This document shows positions 1 to 9,036 of a stretch of 42,550 nt of DNA, piece by piece. This DNA comes from Proteobacteria bacterium UBA4656 (GTDB lineage: Bacteria > Pseudomonadota > Gammaproteobacteria > Xanthomonadales > Ahniellaceae), in the NCBI GenBank assembly GCA_002405525.1, contig DHLY01000102.1:13834-56383 (forward strand), written 5' to 3'. The notes under the pieces were generated by a model that was given only the letters and a program-made list of their open reading frames with translations, was not told the DNA's origin and made no database searches. The first letter of the stretch is position 1, and each line of letters opens with the position of its first letter. A program made the translations under genes and the position numbers.

Positions 1-2668
1 CGATCTCCTCGCCGAGCGTGGCTCGCGCAGCCGCCAGCGCGCTCTCGACCAGCGCGGCGGCGCGCGCCTCGGCTTGCCTGCGACAGGCGCCGAGCATCGG
101 CGGCACCAGTGCGGCGAGATGCTTGCGGTAGCGTGCGACGTCGATGTTGCGCTCGCCCGAGCGGCCCAGCGCGCCGGCGTCGGGGCGCCATTCGCCGCGG
201 TCGGCGAGCCGCGTATCGACCACGCAGCGCAGCGGCAGCGGCGGCAGGAAACGGTCGGCGCCGAGCTTCGGCGGCGCGATGCATTCGAGCACGAGCACCG
301 CCTCCAGCAGCGCGCTGCGCGGCGGCAGGCTGTCGTCGACCGCGAAGGCCGCGTTGCCGGTTTCCGCGCCGAGCAGCAGGTCGAGCGCGCCCACCACCAT
401 CGGGTGGTCGAGGCGCAGGAACAGGACGTCCTCGCGCGCCAGCGCGGTCGGCCGGTGGAAGGTCGCCTGCCGCGGCTGGTCGAGCCCCGGGAACGCTTCG
501 GTGCTGAGCATCTCCGGATCGAGCAGCAACAACTGCGGGCCCTGTTCCTCGATGTCGATCCCGAAATGCTCGAACAGGCGCAGGATGAAGTCGCCTGCGC
601 CGCGGTCCGCGTCCGCCGCGGCCAATGCCTCCAGCAGTCGCTCGGCGCCCGGTGCGAGGCGGGTGGTGAGCTCCAGCAGGCGGTCGCGACCTTCGGCGAT
701 GGCGGCGGCGAGGTCGGCGTGCGCGGCGCCGGTCTCGGCCACCAGCGCGTCGAGATTGGCGACTGCGTCGGCGTCGCCGCGGGCCAGCGACAAGGCGCAT
801 GCGACCACGCGCTCGCCGTGGCGCTTGAGCAGTTCGCGGCCGTCCTCCGGGCTGCCGGTGAGCGCGCCCAGGCCCTCGTCGAGCCAGCGCAGCAGCGCAT
901 GCTGCGCGCTGCTTTCGAACACGCAGGCGTGGATGTTGACGTCGCCGCGCTGGCCGATGCGGTCGAGGCGGCCGATGCGCTGCTCGAGCAGGTCCGGGTC
1001 CAGCGGGAAGTCCCACAGCACGAGGTGCTGCGCGAACTGGAAGTTGCGGCCCTCGCTGCCGATCTCGGTGCACAGCAGCAGGCGTGCGCCGCCGGGGTCG
1101 GCGAAGTGCGCTGCGGCGCGGTCGCGCTGCACGATGCCGAGCCCCTCGTGAAAGCGCGCCACCGCGACTCCGGAGCGCAGGCGCAATGCTTCCTCCAGCG
1201 CGTGCAGCTTGGGCTGGCAGCGGGTGATGAGCAGGAACTTCTCGCCGGCGTGCGCGTCGAGCAGTCCGACCAGCCACGCCAGGCGTGGATCGTCGAGGTA
1301 GGACAGCGGCGGGGCGAAGGGCGGCGCGGCGATGTCGCCGAGGAACTCCTCGACCAGTCGCTCGCGCAGGGTGTCGTCGGTCGCCGCCGGCAGCAACGCG
1401 ATGCGCGGCACGCGGCGCGGGAAGCCGCCGACCACCGCGCGGCGGTTGCGGAACATGACCCGCCCGGTACCGTGCCGGTCCACCAGCTGCCGCAGCGCGG
1501 CGGTGCGCGCCTCGGCGTCGCCGCGCGCCGCGGCCGCCGCCGCTTCCGGGCCGAGCAGGCGTTCCAGTTCCGCCAGGTCGGCGTTCGTCGGCCCCTCGCC
1601 GGCATCGAGCCGCGCGGCCAGCCGCGACAGCGCGAGATACTGCGCACCTTCGCGCTGGAATGCCTCCAGATCGTGGTAGCGCGCCGGATCGAGCAGGCGC
1701 AGCCGCGCGAAGTGTCCGCTGCGGCCGAGCTGCTCCGGGGTGGCGGTGAGCAGCAGCACGCCCGGAGTACGGCGGGCCAGCGTATCCACCAGCTGGTACT
1801 CGCGGCTCGCCGATTCCGGCGACCAGGCCAGATGGTGCGCCTCGTCGACTACCAGCAGGTCCCAGCCGGCCTTCAGCGCGGCCTTCGCGCGCTCGCCCCG
1901 GCCGGCGAGGAAACCCAGGTCGGTGATCACCATCTGCTCGTCGAGGAATGGATTGCGCCCATCGCCGGCCGCTTCGATCGCCTCCGCGCGCTCCTCGTCG
2001 AAGATCGCGAAGTCGAGATTGAAGCGACGGCGCAGCTCGACGAACCACTGATAAACCAGCGCCTCGGGCAGCAGCACCAGCACGCGCCCGGCGCGCCCGG
2101 AGGCGACCAGACGCGCGATCACGGTGCAGGCTTCGATCGTCTTGCCCAGGCCCACCTCGTCGGCCAGCAGCACGCGCGGCGGCCGCCGCTCGCTGGCAAT
2201 CTCGGCCACCCGCAGCTGGTGCGGGACCAGGTCGATGCGCGCCGACAGTGCGCCGAAGCCGGCGTCACGGCGCGCCTGGGCGCGGCGCTCCAGCGCCTCC
2301 AGCCGAAGGTCGAACGCGCCCGGGCGGTCGACGCGGCCGCCGAGCAGGCGATCATCGGCCTTGGAGATGTCCTGCACGTCGTCCAGCGCGCCCTCGGGAA
2401 CGCGCTGGCCGCCGCCGCGGTAGTGCAGCACGCCGTCGCGGTCCTCGACTTCCTCGACCACGAAGCGCGCGCCGTTGGCATTGACCTTGTCGCCGACGCG
2501 GAACGCGGCGCGCAGCAGCGGCGCGCTGGCCACGGCGTAGACGCGCATGGTGCCGGTGGCGGCGAACAGGACCTGGACCTGGCGAGGATCGGCGCGCAGC
2601 ACCGTGCCGAGCCCGAGTTCCGGCTCGGCGGTGGACAGCCAGCGCTGCCCGGGAACGAATGGCGACAT
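1..2668 (-). CDS. rapA: RNA polymerase-associated SWI2/SNF2 ATPase RapA (partial, 3' end beyond window)
   Basis: RapA (HepA) is a Swi2/Snf2-type ATPase that binds RNA polymerase and helps recycle it after transcription. About 889 residues are visible from the ATG at 2668; the E. coli protein is 968 residues, so roughly the last 80 are missing. The N-terminus reads GQRWLSTAEPELGLGTVL, the typical RapA opening. Walker A GLGKT is at residues 173-177 and the Walker B DEAH box at 275-278, followed by HLAW. The second RecA lobe carries motif VI, EQRIGRLDRIGQ, at about residues 570-581. I see no frameshift. The gene is divergent from the M14 peptidase gene with 123 bases between the starts, which must hold both promoters. 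The family call is firm; only the C-terminus is unseen. Confidence 0.95.
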   Translation of the reverse strand, partial: MSPFVPGQRWLSTAEPELGLGTVLRADPRQVQVLFAATGTMRVYAVASAPLLRAAFRVGDKVNANGARFVVEEVEDRDGVLHYRGGGQRVPEGALDDVQDISKADDRLLGGRVDRPGAFDLRLEALERRAQARRDAGFGALSARIDLVPHQLRVAEIASERRPPRVLLADEVGLGKTIEACTVIARLVASGRAGRVLVLLPEALVYQWFVELRRRFNLDFAIFDEERAEAIEAAGDGRNPFLDEQMVITDLGFLAGRGERAKAALKAGWDLLVVDEAHHLAWSPESASREYQLVDTLARRTPGVLLLTATPEQLGRSGHFARLRLLDPARYHDLEAFQREGAQYLALSRLAARLDAGEGPTNADLAELERLLGPEAAAAAARGDAEARTAALRQLVDRHGTGRVMFRNRRAVVGGFPRRVPRIALLPAATDDTLRERLVEEFLGDIAAPPFAPPLSYLDDPRLAWLVGLLDAHAGEKFLLITRCQPKLHALEEALRLRSGVAVARFHEGLGIVQRDRAAAHFADPGGARLLLCTEIGSEGRNFQFAQHLVLWDFPLDPDLLEQRIGRLDRIGQRGDVNIHACVFESSAQHALLRWLDEGLGALTGSPEDGRELLKRHGERVVACALSLARGDADAVANLDALVAETGAAHADLAAAIAEGRDRLLELTTRLAPGAERLLEALAAADADRGAGDFILRLFEHFGIDIEEQGPQLLLLDPEMLSTEAFPGLDQPRQATFHRPTALAREDVLFLRLDHPMVVGALDLLLGAETGNAAFAVDDSLPPRSALLEAVLVLECIAPPKLGADRFLPPLPLRCVVDTRLADRGEWRPDAGALGRSGERNIDVARYRKHLAALVPPMLGACRRQAEARAAALVESALAAARATLGEEI

Positions 2669-2761
2669 CGGAGGCTCGACGGCGGACGGCCGGCGATTAT
2701 CCGCGATGCGCGGCCGCGACGCGACGGCCGGCAGCGCGAACGGCGCGGCTGGACGTCAGGC

Positions 2762-2767
2762 TAGACT
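2762..2767 (+). promoter_or_regulatory. candidate -10 box for the M14 peptidase gene
   Basis: TAGACT fits a sigma-70 -10 hexamer and lies 24 bases before the peptidase start codon, in the gap between the divergent rapA and peptidase genes. No convincing -35 hexamer is seen 16-18 bases upstream, so this is a weak call. Confidence 0.25.
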
Positions 2768-2791
2768 GGCACCAACTTCAGAGACCTGCCC

Positions 2792-4570
2792 GTGCGCGCA
2801 ATCGCCCTCCTGTCCGCCTTGCTCCTGCCGCTGGCCGCGCCAGCCGGCGACTGGCGCACTGACGCCGAAGCGTCCGGATACCGGCGCACGCCCGATCTTG
2901 CCGCCACCATGGCGTGGATCGAGCGTCTCGCCGCCGCCACCGACACGGTGCGCGTCGAACGCTTCGGCACCAGCGCCGAGGGCCGGCCGCTGCACGTGGT
3001 GGTCGCCAGCGCCGACCGCGCGTTCACGCCCGAGCGCGCGCACGCGCGCGGCCACAGCGTGCTGTGGGTGCAGGCCGGCATCCACCCCGGCGAGATCGAG
3101 GGCAAGGACGCGGGTCTTGCCCTGCTGCGCGACCTCACCGTCGCCGCGCGCCATCGCGGCCTGCTCGACGGCACGGTGCTGGTGTTCATCCCGGTCTTCA
3201 ACGTCGACGGCCACGAGCGCTCGGGACCGCACAACCGAGTCAACCAGGACGGTCCGGAATCGGTCGGCTGGCGCGCCACCGCGCAGAACCTCAACCTGAA
3301 CCGCGATCACGTCAAGGCCGACGCCCCGGAGATGCGGGCCTGGCTCGGCCTGTGGAACCGCTGGCGGCCGCACCTGCTGGTCGACCTGCACACCACCAAT
3401 GGCGCCGACTACGAGTACGACCTGACCTGGTACCTGGAGGAGTGGGGCAACCAGGCGCAGGCGATCCGGGACTGGCAGCAGGCGGCGCTGGTCGGTCGCG
3501 TGTTTCCGGCCACCGACCGCCGCGGCCATGTGCTGGGGCCGTACATCAACCTCGTCGACCATCGTGATCCGCGCGCCGGACTGGTCAACTTCGGGTCCGG
3601 ACCGCGCTTCTCCACCGGCTACGCCGCGCTGAGGCGGCGACCTGGGCTGCTGGTCGAAACGCACATGCTCAAGTCCTACCGGCGCCGGGTCCGGGCCACC
3701 TACCACCTGCTGCTGGAGCTGCTGCGCGAACTCGACAGCAACGGCGCGGCGCTGCGCGCGGCGGTCGCCACGGCCGAAGCTGCCGCGCTGGCCCGCGCGG
3801 CGCAGGAAGCGCCGCGGCTCGCGGTCGCGTTCCGGCCCGCCGACACGCCCGAGGACTTCGTGCTGCGCGGCGTGGCGTTCACGCAGGAGCGCAGCGACGT
3901 GTCCGGCGACACCTGGATCCGCTACGACCCGTCCCGGCCGCAGCGCTACGAGGTCCCGTTCCGTCGCGCGATGGTGCCGGTCGCCGAGGTCGCGCTGCCG
4001 GCTGCCTACGTGTTGCGGCCTTCGGCCGCCGAGGCCATCGCGCGGGTCGCGGCGCACGGACTGGCGCACTTCCGGCTGGCGGCGGCCGCCGCGGTGGCGG
4101 CGCGCGGCTGGCGGGTGTCCGGGCCGACGTGGGCGCCGCTGCCGTTCGAGGGCCGCCACGCGCTGGTCTCGTTCGAGGCCGCGGACCTCGCGCGCAGCGT
4201 GGCGCTGCCCGCCGGCAGCCTGGTGGTGCCGCTGGACCAGCCGGCTGCCGACCTCGCGGTGCAGCTGTTCGAGCCCGCCGCGCCCGACTCCCTGCTGCGC
4301 TGGGGCTTCTTCGACGCCCATTTCGAGCGCAAGGAGTACGCCGATCCGCGCAAGCTCGAGCGACTGGCGCGCGACATGCTGGCCGCCGACCCCGCGCTCG
4401 GCGAGGCGTTCGCGCGCGCTCTCGCCGACCCCGCGTTCGCCGCCAGTCCGGCGGCGCGGCTCGATTTCTTCCACCGGCGCTCGCCGTGGGCCGACCCCGA
4501 GCTCGGCGTGCTGCCGGTGTGGCGGATCGATCGCGCGGAACTGGCACGACTGCGGGAGCAGGTCCGATGA
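2792..4570 (+). CDS. secreted M14-family zinc carboxypeptidase
   Basis: This 592-residue protein should remove C-terminal residues from peptides outside the cytoplasm. The N-terminus is a signal peptide: a short basic start, a Leu/Ala core and a likely cut after APA near residue 18. The M14 zinc ligands are visible as HPGE (H98, E101) and the DLH motif (H200). The catalytic glutamate is probably E289 in LLVETH. An asparagine/arginine substrate site is suggested by LNLNRDH near residue 170. The catalytic domain ends near residue 320, and the remaining 270 residues form a C-terminal region I cannot assign. The stop codon overlaps the next start as ATGA, so it is probably translated together with the phosphate acyltransferase, an unexpected functional pairing. 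Exact substrate unknown. Confidence 0.85.
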   Translation: MRAIALLSALLLPLAAPAGDWRTDAEASGYRRTPDLAATMAWIERLAAATDTVRVERFGTSAEGRPLHVVVASADRAFTPERAHARGHSVLWVQAGIHPGEIEGKDAGLALLRDLTVAARHRGLLDGTVLVFIPVFNVDGHERSGPHNRVNQDGPESVGWRATAQNLNLNRDHVKADAPEMRAWLGLWNRWRPHLLVDLHTTNGADYEYDLTWYLEEWGNQAQAIRDWQQAALVGRVFPATDRRGHVLGPYINLVDHRDPRAGLVNFGSGPRFSTGYAALRRRPGLLVETHMLKSYRRRVRATYHLLLELLRELDSNGAALRAAVATAEAAALARAAQEAPRLAVAFRPADTPEDFVLRGVAFTQERSDVSGDTWIRYDPSRPQRYEVPFRRAMVPVAEVALPAAYVLRPSAAEAIARVAAHGLAHFRLAAAAAVAARGWRVSGPTWAPLPFEGRHALVSFEAADLARSVALPAGSLVVPLDQPAADLAVQLFEPAAPDSLLRWGFFDAHFERKEYADPRKLERLARDMLAADPALGEAFARALADPAFAASPAARLDFFHRRSPWADPELGVLPVWRIDRAELARLREQVR

Positions 4571-5523
4571 ACGTGCACAGCGACGGACCCGACCTCGACC
4601 AGCACGACGGCTACCGCCGCCTGCTGGCCGTCACTGCCCACCTGCCGCCGCCGCGCACGGCGGTGGCGCATCCGATGTCGGCCGAGGCGCTCGGCGCGGC
4701 GCGCGAGGCCCACGACGCAGGGCTGATCCGCGCCATCCTGGTCGGCCCATCGGTGCGCCTGGAGCGGCTGGCGGCGGAATCCGGCGTCGGCATCGCCGAC
4801 CTCGAACGGGTGCCGACCGAGCACAGCGTGGCGTCCGCTGCGGCGGCGGTGGCGCTGGTGCGCGCCGGCAGGGCGGACGCGGTGATGAAGGGCAGCCTGC
4901 ACACCGACGAGTTCCTGCACGCCGTGCTCGACGGCAACACCGGGCTTCGCACCGGCCGCCGAGCCAGTCACGTGTTCGTGGTCGACGTGCCGGGTTTTCC
5001 GCGCCCGCTGCTGGTCACCGACGCGGTGATCAACATTTTTCCGGGCCTCGGCGAAAAGGCCGACATCTGCCAGAACGCGATCGAACTCGCGCAGCGCCTC
5101 GGCATCCACCGGCCGCGGGTCGCGCTGCTGGCGCCGGTGGAGACGGTCAACCCGAAGATCCCTTCCACGCTCGATGCCGCTGCGCTGTGCAAGATGGCCG
5201 ACCGCGGCCAGATCACCGGCGGGGTGCTGGAGGGCCCGCTCGCCCTCGACGCGGCGATCGACCCCGATTCGGCGCGGATCAAGGGCATCCAGTCTGCGGT
5301 CGGCGGCGCGGCCGATATCCTCGTCGCGCCCGACCTCGACAGCGGCAACATCCTGGTCAAGCAGCTCACCTTCATGATGAAGGCCGACGCCGCCGGGATC
5401 GTGCTCGGCACGCGGGTGCCGGTGATCCTGACCTCGCGCGCGGACAGCCGATACACGCGGCTGGCGTCCTGCGCGCTCGGCCGGCTACTCGCGGCCCGCG
5501 CGGCGCAGCGGTCGCCGGCCTGA
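4567..5523 (+). CDS. phosphate acetyl/butyryltransferase
   Basis: This enzyme transfers an acyl group between CoA and phosphate, giving an acyl phosphate for the kinase encoded next door. The 318-residue protein is a short Pta/Ptb-type domain, with no N-terminal regulatory or MaoC-like hydratase domain. Family signatures include the segment ADAVMKGSLHTDEFLHAVLD, the VFVVDVPGF strand, EKADICQNAIELA and the C-terminal ADILVAPDLDSGNILVKQLT. The ATG at 4567 overlaps the stop of the peptidase gene by four bases, so the start is well fixed. The acetate kinase start lies five bases after the stop. Together the two enzymes can conserve energy from acetyl-CoA, or from propionyl- or butyryl-CoA, as ATP. 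Which acyl-CoA is preferred cannot be read from the sequence. Confidence 0.9.
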   Translation: MNVHSDGPDLDQHDGYRRLLAVTAHLPPPRTAVAHPMSAEALGAAREAHDAGLIRAILVGPSVRLERLAAESGVGIADLERVPTEHSVASAAAAVALVRAGRADAVMKGSLHTDEFLHAVLDGNTGLRTGRRASHVFVVDVPGFPRPLLVTDAVINIFPGLGEKADICQNAIELAQRLGIHRPRVALLAPVETVNPKIPSTLDAAALCKMADRGQITGGVLEGPLALDAAIDPDSARIKGIQSAVGGAADILVAPDLDSGNILVKQLTFMMKADAAGIVLGTRVPVILTSRADSRYTRLASCALGRLLAARAAQRSPA

Positions 5524-5528
5524 GCGCG

Positions 5529-6671
5529 ATGGCTCTGCTGGCGCTCAATGCCGGTTCGGCTTCGCTCAAGGCCGGGTGGTTCGATGCCGCCGACGCACCG
5601 TCCCGCTGGCGAGCGCAGGTCGACCTCGCGCGGGGCGAACTGCGCGCCGGCGACGCGGTGCGGGCCTGCGCCGTCGGGACGGACGTCGCGGGCGCGACCG
5701 ACCAGCTGCTGGCCGCGCTGTCCGGCGAGCGCTTCGGCGCGCCGGCCGTGGTCGCGCACCGCATCGTGCACGGCGGCCCGCGGTTCACCGCCGCGGTGGA
5801 GATCGACGCCGCGACGGAGGCCGCGCTGCGCGACCTCGTGTCGCTGGCGCCGCTGCACCAGCCGGCCAACCTGGCGGCGCTCGCCGCCGCGCGCGCGGCC
5901 TTTCCTGCGGCGCGCCATGTGGCCTGTTTCGACACCGCCTTCCACGCGCACTGGCCCGACGCCGCGCGGCGCTTCGCCCTGCCGCGGCGCCTGCACGATG
6001 CAGGCATTCGTCGCTACGGCTTCCACGGTCTTGCCCACGCCCACGCCGCGCGCCGCCTGCGCGCCGCGCTGCCGCACGCGCGGCGCGCCGTCGTCGCCCA
6101 CCTCGGCGGCGGCTCCAGCCTGTGCGCGCTGGCCGGATTCGCCAGCGTCGACGCGAGCATGGGCTATTCCGCGCTGGACGGGCTGCCGATGGGAACGCGC
6201 TGCGGCGCGCTCGATGCCGGTGCGGTGCTCGACCTCGCCGGGCCGCGCGGGATGCCGCTGGCGGACCTGCAGCGGCTGCTGTACCGGGAGTCCGGGCTGC
6301 TGGGCGTGTCGGGTCTGAGCGCCGACATGCGGGTCCTGCTGGAAAGCGACGCCATTGCGGCGCGCGAGGCGGTGGACCTCTACGTGCACCACCTGATCCG
6401 CGGCGTCGGCGCGATGGCCGCGACTCTCGGCGGCATCGACGCGCTGGTCTTCAGTGGCGGGATCGGCGAACACGCGGCGCCGATCCGCGCCGTGGCCTGT
6501 GCGCGGCTCGGATTCCTCGGCCTGGCGATCGATCCGGCGGCGAATGCCGCACACGCGGAAGTACTGGAAGCAGACGGCAGCCAGGTTGCGGTGCGCATCG
6601 TCGCGTGCGACGAGGAGTCCGAGATGGCGCGCGAGGCATTCGCCCTACTGCAGGCGGCGCCGCGCGACTGA
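5529..6671 (+). CDS. ackA: acetate/propionate kinase
   Basis: Acetate kinase makes ATP and acetate from acetyl phosphate and ADP. The 380-residue protein starts MALLALNAGSASLKA, which carries the family's LNAGSxSLK phosphate loop. Other landmarks in order are AHRIVHGG with the catalytic arginine, CFDTAFH with the catalytic aspartate, HLGGGSS, GLPMGTRCGALDAG with the transition-state arginine, and FSGGIGEHA near the C-terminus. The ATG at 5529 is chosen because the LNAGS motif starts five residues in, as in family members. The gene is the last of the M14-pta-ackA run and converges on the beta-CASP hydrolase gene with 37 bases between the stops. At 380 residues it is slightly shorter than the usual 390-400, with no catalytic motif missing. 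Confidence 0.93.
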   Translation: MALLALNAGSASLKAGWFDAADAPSRWRAQVDLARGELRAGDAVRACAVGTDVAGATDQLLAALSGERFGAPAVVAHRIVHGGPRFTAAVEIDAATEAALRDLVSLAPLHQPANLAALAAARAAFPAARHVACFDTAFHAHWPDAARRFALPRRLHDAGIRRYGFHGLAHAHAARRLRAALPHARRAVVAHLGGGSSLCALAGFASVDASMGYSALDGLPMGTRCGALDAGAVLDLAGPRGMPLADLQRLLYRESGLLGVSGLSADMRVLLESDAIAAREAVDLYVHHLIRGVGAMAATLGGIDALVFSGGIGEHAAPIRAVACARLGFLGLAIDPAANAAHAEVLEADGSQVAVRIVACDEESEMAREAFALLQAAPRD

Positions 6672-6708
6672 GGAGGCCTCGGCGCGCGGCGGGCCGGACA
6701 CGCCGCAT

Positions 6709-8094
6709 TCAGGCGTCCGCCGACCCGCCGGGCTTGGCCAGCCCCACCTTGCAGCCGAAGCGACGCGCGAGTTTTTCCGCCAGCACCTCGCGCGCCTTGT
6801 CCTCGCCGTGCACCAGCCACACCGGCGGTCGATCTCGGAAGTGTCCGTACCACGCCAGCAGGCCGCCCTGGTCGGCATGGGCGGACAGCCCGCCGATGGT
6901 GTGGACCTGGGCTGCGACCCGGACCTGCTCGCCGAAGATGCGCACGAAGCGCTTGCGTTCGACCAGGTCGCGGCCGAGCGTGCCGTGGGCCTGATAGCCT
7001 GCGATCACCACGTGGGTGGAAGGCCGCCAGAGGTGGTGGCGCAGGTGGTGCACGATGCGCCCGCCGTTGCACATGCCGGAGCCGGCGATGATGATCGCTC
7101 CGCCGCGCAATTCGTTGAGCTTTTGCGACTCGGCCGGCTCGACGGTCGTGGCGAGGTTCGGCAGTTGGAACGGTTCGCGTCCCTTCCAGATCGAGCGCGC
7201 CTCCTCGTCGAGCAGCGTCAGGTGGCGGCGATAGAGCTCGACCACCCTGGCGGCCATCGGTGAATCCAGCGCGATCCGCCAGCCATCGAGTCCCCAGGCC
7301 TCGTAGTGCCGCGCCATCCAGTACAGGATTTCCTGACTGCGGCCGACCGCGAAGGCTGGGACCAGCACCATGCCGCCCTCGGCGTGCGCGCGGTGGAAGA
7401 TCGCGCCCAGTTCCGCCACCGTGTCCTCGCGCGAGCGATGCATGCGGTCGCCGTAGGTGGACTCCATCACCACGAGATCGGCGCGTTCGATCGGTGTCGG
7501 GTCGCGCATCACCGGCGCGTCGCGCGGGCCGATGTCGGCGGAAAACACGATGCGCCGTTCGCGACCGTTGGACTCGCCCGCGACGTCGACGATCGCGGCA
7601 CCGAGGATGTGTCCCGCATCGTGCAGGACCAGCCTCACGCCGGGCAGGATCTCGCGTTCCTCGCCGTATTCCAGCGGCACCAGCTGGCGCAGGGCGCGGT
7701 TGACGTCGTCGAGGTCGTAGGGCGCCTCGATTCGCTTCTGCCCGCGCCGCGCGCGGCGGCGGTTCTCGTGCTCGGCGTCGGCCATCGCCAGCCTTGCCGC
7801 GTCCTCGAGCATGATGCGGGCGAGGTCGGCGGTGGCGCGGTGGGTGAAGACCGGGCCGCGGTAGCCGCGGCGCGACAGCAGCGGCAGCCGGCCCACATGG
7901 TCGATGTGCGCGTGCGAGAGCACCATCGCGTCCAGCGCCCGCACGTCGAAAGCGAACCTCGCCGCATTCCGGCTACGCTCGTCGCGACCGCCCTGCACCA
8001 TGCCGCAGTCGAGCAGCACGCGCCGCTCGCCGACGTGCAGCAGGTGGCAGGACCCGGTGACCTCGCCGGCCGCACCGAAGAACTCGATCCGCAT
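6709..8094 (-). CDS. MBL-fold beta-CASP hydrolase (predicted RNA nuclease)
   Basis: The protein belongs to the metallo-beta-lactamase/beta-CASP group, whose members cleave RNA (RNase J, CPSF73-like and YsxA-like enzymes). The MBL zinc motif HAHIDH is at residues 61-66. It is followed by HDAGHILGAA, ESTYGDR, the beta-CASP segment VPAFAVGRSQEILYWM, GSGMCNGGRI with downstream histidines, and the final GGLSAHAD. The 461-residue length fits this bacterial exonuclease-like group. The start ATG is at 8094; earlier in-frame codons would run deep into the opposite-strand thpR gene. Its start codon overlaps the thpR ATG inside one CATG. Convergent with ackA. Genes of this type are often found near pta-ackA sets in other proteobacteria (my recollection, not checked). 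RNA as the substrate is inferred from the family. Confidence 0.88.
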   Translation of the reverse strand: MRIEFFGAAGEVTGSCHLLHVGERRVLLDCGMVQGGRDERSRNAARFAFDVRALDAMVLSHAHIDHVGRLPLLSRRGYRGPVFTHRATADLARIMLEDAARLAMADAEHENRRRARRGQKRIEAPYDLDDVNRALRQLVPLEYGEEREILPGVRLVLHDAGHILGAAIVDVAGESNGRERRIVFSADIGPRDAPVMRDPTPIERADLVVMESTYGDRMHRSREDTVAELGAIFHRAHAEGGMVLVPAFAVGRSQEILYWMARHYEAWGLDGWRIALDSPMAARVVELYRRHLTLLDEEARSIWKGREPFQLPNLATTVEPAESQKLNELRGGAIIIAGSGMCNGGRIVHHLRHHLWRPSTHVVIAGYQAHGTLGRDLVERKRFVRIFGEQVRVAAQVHTIGGLSAHADQGGLLAWYGHFRDRPPVWLVHGEDKAREVLAEKLARRFGCKVGLAKPGGSADA

Positions 8095-8704
8095 GGACCC
8101 GACTCCACCAGCCATCGTTGCCGCACAGGATAGCGCCGTGCGGCGCCTGTTCGTGGGCTGGATGGCCGGGCCGGCGGCGCGCGAGTCGCTGGCCGCGCTG
8201 CAGGAGCTGCTGCGCCCGCGTTTCCCCCGGCAGGGCCTGCGCTGGGTCGCGCCCGCCGACCTGCATGTCACCCTGTGGTTCCTCGGCGAACTGTTGTACG
8301 AGCGCGAGCAGCGCGTCGCCGCCGCGCTGTCCATGTTCGCCGCCGGCGTCCGGCCGGTCGCCGCGCACACCGCCGCGCTGCGCTGGTGGCCGTCGACCGC
8401 GGCGCCGCGCGTGATGGTGCTCCAGGTCGATTCGCACGGTGCGCTGGAGCGTGTCGCGGCCGCACTGGAGCCGGTGCTGCGGAAAGCGGGGGTGGAGCCC
8501 CAGTGCCGCCGCTTCCGCGCCCACCTGACGCTGGCGCGGGTCGTCGACCCATGCGCGCCGGTGACCGATCCCGGCGACTGCATGCCGCACGTGCCGCTGC
8601 CGATGGGTCGGCTGTCGCTGGTCGACAGCGCGGTGCGCGACGACGGCACACGCTACCGTGAACTGGCTGGCTGGCCGCTCGCTGGCGGCCGAGGCGTGGT
8701 GTGA
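8093..8704 (+). CDS. thpR: RNA 2',3'-cyclic phosphodiesterase (2'-5' RNA ligase family)
   Basis: ThpR opens 2',3'-cyclic phosphates on RNA ends and, in some species, joins 2'-5' bonds. The two HxT motifs that define the 2H phosphoesterase fold are present: DLHVT with H58 and T60, and AHLTLARV with H144 and T146. The usual N-terminal strand RRLFVGW precedes them. The 203-residue form starts at the ATG at 8093, which overlaps the start of the divergent hydrolase. A GTG at 8138 is an attractive alternative: it has AGGA seven bases upstream and would put RRLF next to the N-terminus, as in E. coli. That would leave a 43-base gap between the divergent starts. The head-to-head partner also looks like an RNA-processing enzyme. 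Confidence 0.88.
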   Translation: MDPTPPAIVAAQDSAVRRLFVGWMAGPAARESLAALQELLRPRFPRQGLRWVAPADLHVTLWFLGELLYEREQRVAAALSMFAAGVRPVAAHTAALRWWPSTAAPRVMVLQVDSHGALERVAAALEPVLRKAGVEPQCRRFRAHLTLARVVDPCAPVTDPGDCMPHVPLPMGRLSLVDSAVRDDGTRYRELAGWPLAGGRGVV

Positions 8705-9036
8705 CGGCGATCCCCGGCGGCGGGCCACCGACGGCCCGGGGACGATCCGGCGCTCGGGCGCGCATTCCCCGGGCGCGACCCAGGGTGCGGTTCCGGGGCG
8801 GCGACCGGTTCGCCATGGAAGAGACCCATGCGGCGCGCGTTCGCGCGGGATTCCAGCGCCGCACCGCGAACGCTCACGCTGCCGGCACGCGCGCTTCATC
8901 GGCGAGCAACGCGATGCTGACGCCGGATGCACGTCCGCGAAGACGCGCCTCACCGTTCATCGACCGCCGCCGAACATACGACCTGCGAGGGTGACACCAC
9001 GTGCAGGCTGCTGCGCGCAACCCCAGGAGAATCCGC
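8705..9036. other. 332-base gap between thpR and the fasciclin gene
   Basis: I see no credible gene here; the open frames have no family signature. A GC-rich stem lies at 8711-8742 (TCCCCGG and CCGGGGA, 18-base loop) just after the thpR stop and might aid termination, but it has no T tract. A Shine-Dalgarno AGGAGA for the next gene lies at 9024-9029. Confidence 0.5.

Noticed and set aside
74..2764. Long open frame on the plus strand opposite rapA
   Set aside because: Composition is Arg/Gln/Glu-rich nonsense with no family motif, while the minus strand carries complete RapA helicase motifs. Typical high-GC antisense frame.
6709..8094. Beta-lactamase or glyoxalase II
   Set aside because: The beta-CASP motifs and 461-residue length point to the RNA-nuclease branch of the fold.
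8701..8994. Small plus-strand gene after thpR
   Set aside because: The 97-codon frame is Arg/Pro/Ala-rich with no ribosome binding site and no recognisable fold.
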